Of a stretch of 53,177 nt of DNA, positions 17,137 to 24,235 are shown piece after piece. The stretch comes from CAZIFG01 sp964539135 (GTDB lineage Bacteria > Margulisbacteria > Marinamargulisbacteria > GCA-2716485 > CAZIFG01): contig CAZIFG010000013.1 of the NCBI GenBank assembly GCA_964539135.1, forward strand, positions 1-53,177, read 5' to 3'. The notes beneath the pieces are model-generated. The model worked only from the letters and a program-made list of their open reading frames with translations, did no database searches and was not told where the DNA came from. Positions within the stretch are counted from its first letter, which is position 1; the number at the start of each line of letters is the position of its first letter. The position numbers and the translations under genes were made by a program.

Positions 17137-17765
17137 TGATTAGGTCCTTTTTTTGTATAAGATATTCGATCATGAAGTCTATTTTCTCGGCCATGCCAAA
17201 ATTCGTAGTATTCGGGAATGATGATGTACCCGCCCCAATTTTCGGGAAGGGAGATTTGGGGTTCTGCTTTGTTTTTTTTGGCTTCAAATAAAGATTCTAG
17301 CGTGTCTCGATTTTGGATGGGCTGACTTTGAATCGAGATGCTGGTCATGATTTGACTCTCTTTGGGGCGTTTTTTAAAATAAGCCTCACTGTGTGCGAGT
17401 GGGATTTTTTCAGCATGTCCTTCAATTCGAATTTGACGGTGTAATTTGTCCCAATAAAATAAGAGACTGACCTGTGGATTTTGTGCGATATTTTGACCTT
17501 TTTGGCTGAGATAGTGGGTATAAAAAATCAGACCATGGTCTGTGATTTCTTTGATTAAAATCATTCGATTAGAGGGCTGCCCTTTTGGGGATACTGTGGC
17601 AAGACTAGCTGCTGTTGGATCTAATAAATTGGAGGCAATGGCTTCATTGAGCCATTTGTGTGTTTGGGTCAAGGGATTGTCTAAAAGGGCGGCTTTTGAA
17701 AGCGGTTGAGCCTCATAATTTCGTCTGTAATCGTGATAAGCTTGAGTATGGTCTCGATTTGGCAT
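17109..17765 (-). CDS. pdxH: Pyridoxamine/pyridoxine 5'-phosphate oxidase
   Basis: 218 residues. FMN enzyme that oxidises PNP or PMP to pyridoxal 5'-phosphate. Evidence includes PSNRMILIKEI (FMN/PLP site), the FYTHYLSQKGQNIAQNPQ block, RQIRIEGHAEKI, SEAYFKKRP and the C-terminal ENRLHDR signature with the substrate-binding Arg-x-x-x-Arg. It is full length and starts at ATG 17765 just before the usual N-terminal YRRNYE segment. FMN for this enzyme could come from the rib genes at 27.5-29.7 kb. It is upstream of, and overlaps, hemH. Confidence 0.96.
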   Translation of the reverse strand: MPNRDHTQAYHDYRRNYEAQPLSKAALLDNPLTQTHKWLNEAIASNLLDPTAASLATVSPKGQPSNRMILIKEITDHGLIFYTHYLSQKGQNIAQNPQVSLLFYWDKLHRQIRIEGHAEKIPLAHSEAYFKKRPKESQIMTSISIQSQPIQNRDTLESLFEAKKNKAEPQISLPENWGGYIIIPEYYEFWHGRENRLHDRISYTKKGPNQWIKTRLQP

Positions 17766-17771
17766 GAGCCA

Positions 17772-17777
17772 AGTATA
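17772..17777 (-). promoter_or_regulatory. -10 box for a leaderless pdxH mRNA
   Basis: TATACT on the minus strand, six bases before ATG 17765; no TG extension and no Shine-Dalgarno after it. The dispersed repeat copy lies 30 nt further upstream, the same arrangement as at mgtE. Confidence 0.45.
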
Positions 17778-17807
17778 CTCCTATCGCTTGGGGCTCTCAA
17801 GGGCTTC

Positions 17808-17856
17808 GAGATGCCTATTTTTGTCATCGGCTGTGTTATCCTCGTCCTCAAGTTCT
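17808..17856. repeat. Dispersed 49-bp repeat, copy 2 (upstream of pdxH)
   Basis: Ungapped match to 8217-8265 with 10 differences in 49. It sits 43-91 nt upstream of the pdxH start, almost the same distance as copy 1 from mgtE. A much shorter echo (AATGCCTATTTT, 53112-53123) borders the tRNA-Cys gene and may be chance. Confidence 0.7.
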
Positions 17857-17911
17857 TATTTATGACGTATAAATTCCGGGCTTTCGGATTTGTAATGCTT
17901 TGCAGCTGATC

Positions 17912-20008
17912 CTAAAAATAATATTTTCGTTTTGGGATGGGCATGTCCGAGGTGCCCTCATCTATTTCTTGTGATGGGTAGTCGTCAAAGTCTAGCCCCT
18001 TAAAGGGTTTGTCTTCAGGATCGTAGATGGCCCATTTTTCGACTAAGCTGTCGAAATCGGGCAGTTCGGATAAAAACCGAGAGAGTTGACTGAATTGCAT
18101 GCCGGATTGTCCGCGTTGGGGGGCGCTAAGATGAGGTTTGAGAATGAATAGGTTTTTTTCTGCACGTGTGAGTGCTACATAAAGCAGGCGTCTTTCTTCT
18201 TCAATTTGATCGAGGTCCCCAAGAGATTGAAAGATGGGGATATAGCCGTCTAACACAGAAAGAACAAAGACGGTGTGCCATTCGAGTCCTTTGGCAGAAT
18301 GAATGGTAGATAGGGTTATTTTTTCTGTTTCCTTTTGACTTACGATGCTGTCACTTTGACTGTTTGATGGTGGATCTAAGGTTAGTTCTGTGAGCATTTC
18401 TTCTAAAGTGGTGTATTTTTCTGCCATGACTATTAAAGACTCGATGTCATGTTGGCGCTTATGGGGATTGTCATAGATATTTTGGAATAAGGGGGTATAA
18501 AATTGGGTGATTTCCTGTAGAATTTCGGCGACTTTTTGCCCCTCTCTTTGTTTTGTTACGAGGGCAATCAGGGCCTCTAAGGTTGCGATATATGGTTTTT
18601 GTTTTAAGGGGGATAGGTTGGGAGCTTGTCCGTTTTGAAAGGCGTTTAATAAAAGGTCTAAAATCTGTGTGATGGCTTTGGGGCCTATGCCTTCAATTTG
18701 TGTGAGAACACGATCCCAAGCCAGATTATCTAGTGGGTTATATAAGATGCGCAGATAGGCCATGAGGTCTTTAATATGAGCGGCTTCTACAAATTTGAAC
18801 CCCCCAAATTTGGTGAAGGGAATGTTTTGGCGTTGGAGTTCCAGTTCTAAATCGTTGGAATGCCATCCGGATCGCATTAATATCGCTATTTTGTTTAATT
18901 CTACGCCTTCTTCTCTGAGTTCGAGTATTTTTTGTGCAATCATTCGGGATTGAGTATGTTCATCTTTTGTTTCAATATAAACGGGTTTTGTGCCGCTAAG
19001 TTTGTCTGTAAAAAGGTGTTTGGGATATTGTTTTTTTGCGCCTGAAATCATGGCGTTGCTGAGATCTAAAATGGGTTTGGTGCTGCGGTAATTTTGCTCT
19101 AACTTAATGATTTTGGTGCCTGGAAATTGCGTGGGGAACTCTAAGATATTTTCATGTTTTGCACCCCGAAAGGCGTAGATGCTTTGGGCGTCATCTCCGA
19201 CTACCATGATATTGTTTTTTGGATTGACAAGGAGTTTTACAATTTGAGCTTGTATGGTGTTGGTATCTTGGTATTCATCTACCATGATGGTATGAAAATA
19301 TCCTTGTAGAAATGTGCGTGTAGGGGCATGTGTTTGTAACAGTGTGAGTAAATGATGCAATAAATCGTCATAATCCATGACATTAAGTGTCTTTTTTTGG
19401 GTAGCGTATTTTTTGGAAATGGTTTCGATGTCGTCTTTAAATTCGTAGAATTGGGGATAATCTTCTCTTAAAATTTCAGCATAGGATAGCCCCGTATTAC
19501 TTGCTTTTCCAATGATACTGGCGAGCGTTGCTTTTTGAGGGAAGCGTTTTTCACCTTTGCCATAATTTTTTTCTTTTCTTATTTTTCCCAGTAGGGATTC
19601 CGTGTCCGATCGGTCTAAAATGGTGAAATTTTCGTTAAATCCAATGGGTGTTCCAAATTGGCGCAGTACTTTTGTTGCAAAGGCATGGAAGGTACCTCCC
19701 GATATGGCATCACAGCGATGGTCTAAAATAGCACTCGCACGAGAGAGCATTTCTTGTGCGGCTTTTCGTGTAAAGGTAAGCAGTAAAATCGACTCTGGGC
19801 GTATGCCGTCTGCTACAAGTCGTGCAACGCGATGAACCAGGGTATTTGTTTTTCCTGATCCCGCACCGGCGATGAGCAATACGGGACCGTCTCCATAAAA
19901 AACGGCTTCTTTTTGAGGCGGGTTGAGTTTTTCCTCAAAATTTTGAGGCAGTTTACTGGACGCGTTGGGGTTATTTTCATGGATGGGTTTTAATGTATAG
20001 GTTTTCAT
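17912..20008 (-). CDS. uvrD: UvrD/PcrA-type ATP-dependent DNA helicase
   Basis: 698 residues. Superfamily 1A 3'-5' helicase. Motifs in order are Q motif PPQKEAV, Walker A AGAGSGKTNT (47-56), Ia LTFTRKAAQEML, Walker B MVDEYQDTN, III VGDDAQSIYAFRGA, IV LEQNYRST, V TIHSAKGLEW and VI VALTRAEKNL. Slightly shorter than E. coli UvrD (720). It would act in excision repair or recombination control, and the neighbouring uvrB supports a repair role. The start overlaps the uvrB stop by four bases, so both come from one mRNA. Confidence 0.94.
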   Translation of the reverse strand: MKTYTLKPIHENNPNASSKLPQNFEEKLNPPQKEAVFYGDGPVLLIAGAGSGKTNTLVHRVARLVADGIRPESILLLTFTRKAAQEMLSRASAILDHRCDAISGGTFHAFATKVLRQFGTPIGFNENFTILDRSDTESLLGKIRKEKNYGKGEKRFPQKATLASIIGKASNTGLSYAEILREDYPQFYEFKDDIETISKKYATQKKTLNVMDYDDLLHHLLTLLQTHAPTRTFLQGYFHTIMVDEYQDTNTIQAQIVKLLVNPKNNIMVVGDDAQSIYAFRGAKHENILEFPTQFPGTKIIKLEQNYRSTKPILDLSNAMISGAKKQYPKHLFTDKLSGTKPVYIETKDEHTQSRMIAQKILELREEGVELNKIAILMRSGWHSNDLELELQRQNIPFTKFGGFKFVEAAHIKDLMAYLRILYNPLDNLAWDRVLTQIEGIGPKAITQILDLLLNAFQNGQAPNLSPLKQKPYIATLEALIALVTKQREGQKVAEILQEITQFYTPLFQNIYDNPHKRQHDIESLIVMAEKYTTLEEMLTELTLDPPSNSQSDSIVSQKETEKITLSTIHSAKGLEWHTVFVLSVLDGYIPIFQSLGDLDQIEEERRLLYVALTRAEKNLFILKPHLSAPQRGQSGMQFSQLSRFLSELPDFDSLVEKWAIYDPEDKPFKGLDFDDYPSQEIDEGTSDMPIPKRKYYF

Positions 20009-22008
20009 CTGTTTTTTAAGTGTTCCAATTGGTCTCGGAGGACTGCGGCGACTTCAAATTCTAAATTATCGGCTGCTTTTTTCATCTCACTTTCAAGTTT
20101 TTTTATTTGTTTGCTGATTTCTTTTGTGCTGCTTTTGGCGTTGAGCTTTTGAACGCTTTCGATGGCTTCTTTTAAGGCTTCTCTGGATTGATCTCGGATG
20201 TCCGTTATTTTTTTATGCACAGTGGTTGGGACAATGTTGTGTTGTGTATTGTAATTCAGTTGAATTGCGCGTCTTCGGTTTGTTTCTGAAATGGCAGCGG
20301 ACATGCTGTCTGTCATTTTATCACCATAAAGAATGACTTTTCCATTAATGTGGCGTGCCGCTCTGCCCATGGTTTGAATCAGAGAGCGCTCATTTCTTAA
20401 AAATCCTTCTTTGTCGGCATCTAAAATGGCCACCAGAGACACTTCGGGCAGATCTAGACCTTCTCTTAATAAATTCACGCCTATGAGTACATCATATTTA
20501 CCTGTTCTTAAGTCGTGTAAAATGTCGATTCTATCCAATGCCGTAATATCGGAATGGAGATATTGTACCTTAATGGCATTTTTTTCGAGATAGTGAGTTA
20601 AATCTTCCGAAAACTTTTTGGTGAGTGTGGTGACTAGGACCCGTTCTTCTTTTGAAACACAGGCTTGAATTTCGATTAAAAGATCTTGGATTTGATTTTC
20701 AGAGGGCCTTACGAATACTTCCGGGTCTACTAATCCTGTAGGGCGGATAAGCTGTTCGGCAATGTAGTAATCATTCCAATTTTTTGAGCGTGTTTGGGTT
20801 TTGTCTTTAGCCGTGGTTTCCAATTCGTAGGGACCGGGTGTGGCAGATACGTATATACATGGCCCCAATTTGGATTCGAATTCTTCAAATCGAAGGGGCC
20901 TATTGTCTTTTGCGGAGGGCAATCTGAATCCATGATCGACAAGGGTTTGTTTCCGGCTTTGGTCACCATTGTACATGCCTCGAATTTGGGGGACAGTTGC
21001 ATGGGATTCATCGATAAAGGTAATGAAGTTTTTAGGAAAAAAATCCATTAATACACCTGGCGCCTCTCCTGGATTTCGATTGGAAAGATGTCTGGAATAA
21101 TTTTCAATGCCTTTGCAGTAGCCAATTTCTGCCAGCATTTCCATGTCGTAAAGGGTTCTGGATTTGATGCGATGCGCTTCTACAAGTTTACCTTCGTTTA
21201 GGAGTTCTTTCTCACGTTCAAATAACTCTTTTTTGATGGCGGAGATACGGTCGTGAAGATTGTCGCTGACAACGTAATGGGTCGCCGGAAAAATATCGAA
21301 TGCTGTATAAGTTTCTATGAGATGATGATCGACGGGGTCTCGTCTTTCGATGGCTTCAATTTCATCGCCAAAAAATCGGATTCGGAGGATGCTTTCTTCC
21401 CAAGAGGGGAAAATGTCTAAGGTATCGCCTTTTACGCGGTACCTTCCTTGTTTGAGTTCGACGTCATTGCGCTGATATTGGACTTGATCCAGTTTAAGAA
21501 ATAACTTTCGAAGGGAAATTTCTTGTCCTACTTTAATATGAATGACGCCTTTAATATAGTCTTCAGGAAGGCCGAGGCCATAGATGCAGGATACGGATGC
21601 GACAATAATGGTGTCCGGTCGTAAAATGAGGGATCGTGTGGCACTATGTCGCAATCTTTCAATTTCTTCGTTGATGTCGGCTTCTTTTTCGATATAGGCA
21701 TCGCGGGCGGGGATGTAAGCCTCTGGCTGATAATAGTCGTAATAGGAGACAAAATATTCTACGGCATTGTTGGGAAAAAAGGTTTTAAATTCGCTACATA
21801 ATTGAGCCGCCAAGGTTTTATTGTGGGCCAAGACCAAAGCAGGTCTATTGAGATTTGCGATGACATTTGCCATGGTAAAGGTTTTACCCGATCCTGTGAC
21901 ACCCAGTAGGACTTGTTTGGAAAGGCCTTTCTCTATGCCCTCTGTGAGGGTTTTGATGGCTTTGGGTTGGTCGCCAGATGGGACATAATCGGATATGAGT
22001 TCAAACAT
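20005..22008 (-). CDS. uvrB: Excinuclease ABC subunit B
   Basis: 667 residues, the normal length. Damage-verification helicase of nucleotide excision repair. It has Walker A GVTGSGKT (36-43), the damage-binding beta-hairpin YYDYYQPEAYIP near 90-100, DESH, the YVSATPGPYEL block, the helicase C motifs LREGLDLPEVSL and QTMGRAARH, and a C-terminal UVR domain (KKAADNLEFEVAAVLRDQ) that contacts UvrC. First gene of the uvrB-uvrD pair. No Shine-Dalgarno; a TATAAT box ends seven bases before the ATG. Confidence 0.98.
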   Translation of the reverse strand: MFELISDYVPSGDQPKAIKTLTEGIEKGLSKQVLLGVTGSGKTFTMANVIANLNRPALVLAHNKTLAAQLCSEFKTFFPNNAVEYFVSYYDYYQPEAYIPARDAYIEKEADINEEIERLRHSATRSLILRPDTIIVASVSCIYGLGLPEDYIKGVIHIKVGQEISLRKLFLKLDQVQYQRNDVELKQGRYRVKGDTLDIFPSWEESILRIRFFGDEIEAIERRDPVDHHLIETYTAFDIFPATHYVVSDNLHDRISAIKKELFEREKELLNEGKLVEAHRIKSRTLYDMEMLAEIGYCKGIENYSRHLSNRNPGEAPGVLMDFFPKNFITFIDESHATVPQIRGMYNGDQSRKQTLVDHGFRLPSAKDNRPLRFEEFESKLGPCIYVSATPGPYELETTAKDKTQTRSKNWNDYYIAEQLIRPTGLVDPEVFVRPSENQIQDLLIEIQACVSKEERVLVTTLTKKFSEDLTHYLEKNAIKVQYLHSDITALDRIDILHDLRTGKYDVLIGVNLLREGLDLPEVSLVAILDADKEGFLRNERSLIQTMGRAARHINGKVILYGDKMTDSMSAAISETNRRRAIQLNYNTQHNIVPTTVHKKITDIRDQSREALKEAIESVQKLNAKSSTKEISKQIKKLESEMKKAADNLEFEVAAVLRDQLEHLKNR

Positions 22009-22015
22009 AGGTCAT

Positions 22016-22021
22016 ATTATA
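22016..22021 (-). promoter_or_regulatory. -10 box for a leaderless uvrB mRNA
   Basis: A perfect TATAAT on the minus strand, seven bases before ATG 22008. Transcription starting the usual distance downstream would begin at the A of the start codon. No ribosome binding site is present. Confidence 0.55.
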
Positions 22022-22069
22022 CAACCCCCAATGGTTCCTGGATACCACGTTTTCGAAGGCGCCACCCCT

Positions 22070-22440
22070 CGGCGGCTGAGCGATGTAGCTTGCACTGAGC
22101 TTGCCGAAGTGTTGAATTTTCGATCTTTTTTGAATGAGGTATTTACCTGGCCCTGAGCGTAGTCGAAGGGGCGTTGGTTCGGAGGCTGAGTTTGTCGAAG
22201 CCCCGATAGTATATTCAGCATTGAATATCCTTCGGCTCAAAAAGAGCCGCTCAGGCGTTCACCAGAAGCGGTCGCTCCTGTTCTGCGAACAGGGATCGCC
22301 GCTTCCTCAAAAATCAAGCTGCTTCGCGATCTCGATTTTTGCTCACGCGCTCGCTGGCTTTGACTTTTTTTCGCCTTGAATATTAAACGCTTCACTCTCG
22401 CTTTGGCTTTCCGGACCCTGAGCTTGTCGAAGGGTCGTAG
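22070..22440. repeat. REP-like palindrome cluster in the uvrB-MORN gap
   Basis: Four elements share the core CTGAGYnTnGYCGAAG with flanking arms that pair: 22093-22111 (CACT/AGTG), 22151-22170 (CCCT/AGGG), 22184-22202 (GGCT/AGCC) and 22414-22436 (GACCCT/AGGGTC). Between them lie further hairpins: GGCTC/GAGCC, a long imperfect stem at about 22265-22300 with TGTTC/GAACA at its apex, and AAAAATC/GATTTTT. The region is locally GC-richer than its surroundings. No credible gene is seen here; frames through it are by-products of the palindromes. Confidence 0.75.
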
Positions 22441-22445
22441 GTGCT

Positions 22446-22616
22446 TTAATCTTTTTTTTGTGCAGCTAACAACGCAATATTCGTTCGCCTGCGCTCAAAA
22501 TCCTCTTCTGTTTTAACAAATTCATAGGCTTTGCAGTACTCAAAGGTGCCTTGAAGGTGGGGCCGATTTTTATTTTTTTTAAAATCTGGGTTCACGACTA
22601 CAATGCTGATTTTCAT
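22446..22616 (-). pseudogene. Duplicate 3' end of glpD, fused to a short new start
   Basis: A 56-codon frame (ATG 22616 to TAA 22446). Its residues 20-47 (HLQGTFEYCKAYE onward to RRRTNI) are identical to the C-terminal region of the glpD product at 24223-25686, then it ends LLAAQKKD instead of LLSEVKTE. The first 19 residues are only faintly similar to GlpD. Seventy bases (22492-22561) are identical to 24269-24338, while the flanks differ mostly at weakly constrained positions. This is best read as the remnant of a second glpD 3' end that persisted or was displaced by insertion of the MORN-like segment. Whether the short frame is translated is unknown; no clear ribosome site is seen. Confidence 0.75.
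22492..22561. repeat. 70-bp perfect direct repeat, left copy
   Basis: Identical, base for base, to 24269-24338, in the same orientation, 1777 bp apart. The two copies bracket the MORN-like gene. Weaker similarity continues for about 20 bp to the left. Confidence 0.92.
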
Positions 22617-22741
22617 TGCCTTATATGGGTTTGTTTATTTTTTTTGTTTACATTTTTATTTTTTATTGTTATTATATTTTTAAATTGTATAATTTTATTT
22701 TTTAAATGGTAAAAAAATAAGTATATATTAAGGAGTTTGTT

Positions 22742-24172
22742 ATGAGCGAATTGAGAGTGCCATTGTTATCATCGGTACCAAGACCGGAACCAAGACCGGA
22801 ACCAAGACCGGAACCAAGACCGGAACCAAGACCGGAACCAAGGAAAGACTCAAGCGATAAAGACCTTTTACCTATAAGTGAGGTAGGTATGCTATCAGCG
22901 CCTTATCGCCTTCCTCGCCTTTCTATTCAGCGGATGGTATCTGGCGCTCTTGGGGAAGAAACAAGTTGCTTATTAGGGGAAGGGGACGCGGGTGTAGATA
23001 TAAGTTATCTGAGTGATGCTTCTTCTCCAAGGGGAGCTAGAGGTGCTGGAACTGTAGCTGGAGCGGCAGGTAGTCGAATATTATATCCGTTTCCCGGTAT
23101 AACAGCTAGTGCGGTTATACCAGATGCTCATCGGGTAAATGTTCGGATAGATGAAGTATTAGTGGCTCGCAAAGAGTTAGTTGATAATCTGATAAGTGAA
23201 GGTGCCGATCTTTCACGTATTCGGTCTTGTTTAAAATATCTGATTACTAATAATAAATCTTTTGATATTACAAAAAACATCTTTGGAAGAATTAGACTAG
23301 GTGATTTTAAGTATAATCTAGTTAAAGATCTTGGACAGATCCCAAAATATGCGCCAATTAAAGCGCATGCACAGACCCTGGTAGAAGGGATCGACCTGGG
23401 ACACAAGGGTTTTTTTGGAATTAGAAGCGATATGGGTTCCTTATATGAGGGGACTTTTGATCGTGCAGGTGGTGTGCCTTGCTTAAAGCTAGGGACCATT
23501 ACATATCCAAGTGGTGAGAAACACGAGGGGACTTTTGATCTATATTCAGATGGTCAGAGACACACGAGAACTTTTGATGATAGATGTCGTTGGGTTTGCT
23601 TAAAGCAAGGGACTGTTACATATTCAGATGGTAAGAAACACGAGGGGACTTTTGATAGTGTAGGTGGTTGGCCTTGCTTAAAGCTAGGGACCATTACATA
23701 TCCAAGTGGTGAGAAACACGAGGGGACTTTTGATCGTGTAGATGGTCGGCCTTGCTTAAAGGAAGGGACTCTTACATATTCAAATGGTTCGAAACATAAG
23801 GGGACTTTTGATCGTGTAGGTAGGGTGCCTTTCTTAAAGGAAGGGACCGTTACATATTCAGATGGTCAGAAACACGAGGGGATTTTTGACTTGTACACGG
23901 ATGGTGATGCTATGTTAGTAGATGGAACTGTAACTTATTTAGATGGTCATAAAGAGGAGAGGCGTTTTGGCTTGCACGCGAATGGTCATGTTATATTAGT
24001 GGATGGAACGGTAAGTTATTTAGATGGCCGCATCTATACTGTACCCGCTTCGCGTGATTCCCGTGATTCAAGTGGACTTACTCTTGATGCTGTTGAGGTT
24101 TTATTTAATGTAGGGACGCAAGCAGGGGCTTCTAGTTCTGATTCTTTAGCTAGTGGCCCTGGTACTCTATAA
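22742..24172 (+). CDS. PRPE-repeat / MORN-like repeat protein
   Basis: 476 residues. Residues 13-32 are five PRPE units. The middle (~130-235) is an unrecognised helical region. Residues ~236-430 contain about seven MORN-like repeats with the core G-T-[VIL]-T-Y-x-[DSN]-G-x-K-H-E-G-T-F-D, mostly 26 residues apart. MORN repeats form beta-strand rods that often bind lipids or act as scaffolds. There is no signal peptide. AAGGAG precedes ATG 22742. The gene stands alone between two copies of the glpD 3' end and is divergent in style from the metabolic genes around it, so it looks acquired. Function unknown. An alternative description is a WG- or toxin-type beta repeat. Confidence 0.8.
   Translation: MSELRVPLLSSVPRPEPRPEPRPEPRPEPRPEPRKDSSDKDLLPISEVGMLSAPYRLPRLSIQRMVSGALGEETSCLLGEGDAGVDISYLSDASSPRGARGAGTVAGAAGSRILYPFPGITASAVIPDAHRVNVRIDEVLVARKELVDNLISEGADLSRIRSCLKYLITNNKSFDITKNIFGRIRLGDFKYNLVKDLGQIPKYAPIKAHAQTLVEGIDLGHKGFFGIRSDMGSLYEGTFDRAGGVPCLKLGTITYPSGEKHEGTFDLYSDGQRHTRTFDDRCRWVCLKQGTVTYSDGKKHEGTFDSVGGWPCLKLGTITYPSGEKHEGTFDRVDGRPCLKEGTLTYSNGSKHKGTFDRVGRVPFLKEGTVTYSDGQKHEGIFDLYTDGDAMLVDGTVTYLDGHKEERRFGLHANGHVILVDGTVSYLDGRIYTVPASRDSRDSSGLTLDAVEVLFNVGTQAGASSSDSLASGPGTL
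22778..22837 (+). repeat. 12-bp tandem repeat encoding PRPE x5
   Basis: Five identical copies of CCAAGACCGGAA, followed by a broken sixth. The lack of any difference between copies indicates a recent slippage-type expansion, so copy number probably varies between strains. Confidence 0.95.
23476..23735 (+). repeat. 65-bp exact internal repeat in the MORN array
   Basis: 23476-23540 is identical to 23671-23735, 195 bp (65 codons) later. Other MORN units differ by several bases, so this pair arose by a recent internal duplication or conversion. Confidence 0.85.
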
Positions 24173-24183
24173 ATTAAAAAATT

Positions 24184-24235
24184 GAGCAGAGGGATTTGTT
24201 TTTTGACAAAAATTTAATCCCTCTACTCTGTTTTT
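24184..24235 (+). terminator. Intrinsic terminator after the MORN-like gene
   Basis: A 13-bp stem with one mismatch (24184-24196 with 24216-24228, core AGAGGGATT/AATCCCTCT) is followed by a T run at 24231-24235. It overlaps the last codons of the convergent glpD gene. Confidence 0.7.

Noticed and set aside
20730..21051. Overlapping frames inside uvrB on both strands
   Set aside because: Contained in the conserved uvrB coding region.
22134..22379. 81-codon plus-strand frame through the REP-like cluster
   Set aside because: Its sequence is produced by palindromes and hairpins, has no ribosome site and has no plausible protein composition.
22778..22837. Short regular repeats considered as a CRISPR array
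   Set aside because: Units are 12 bp with no spacers, and they encode PRPE in frame within a gene.
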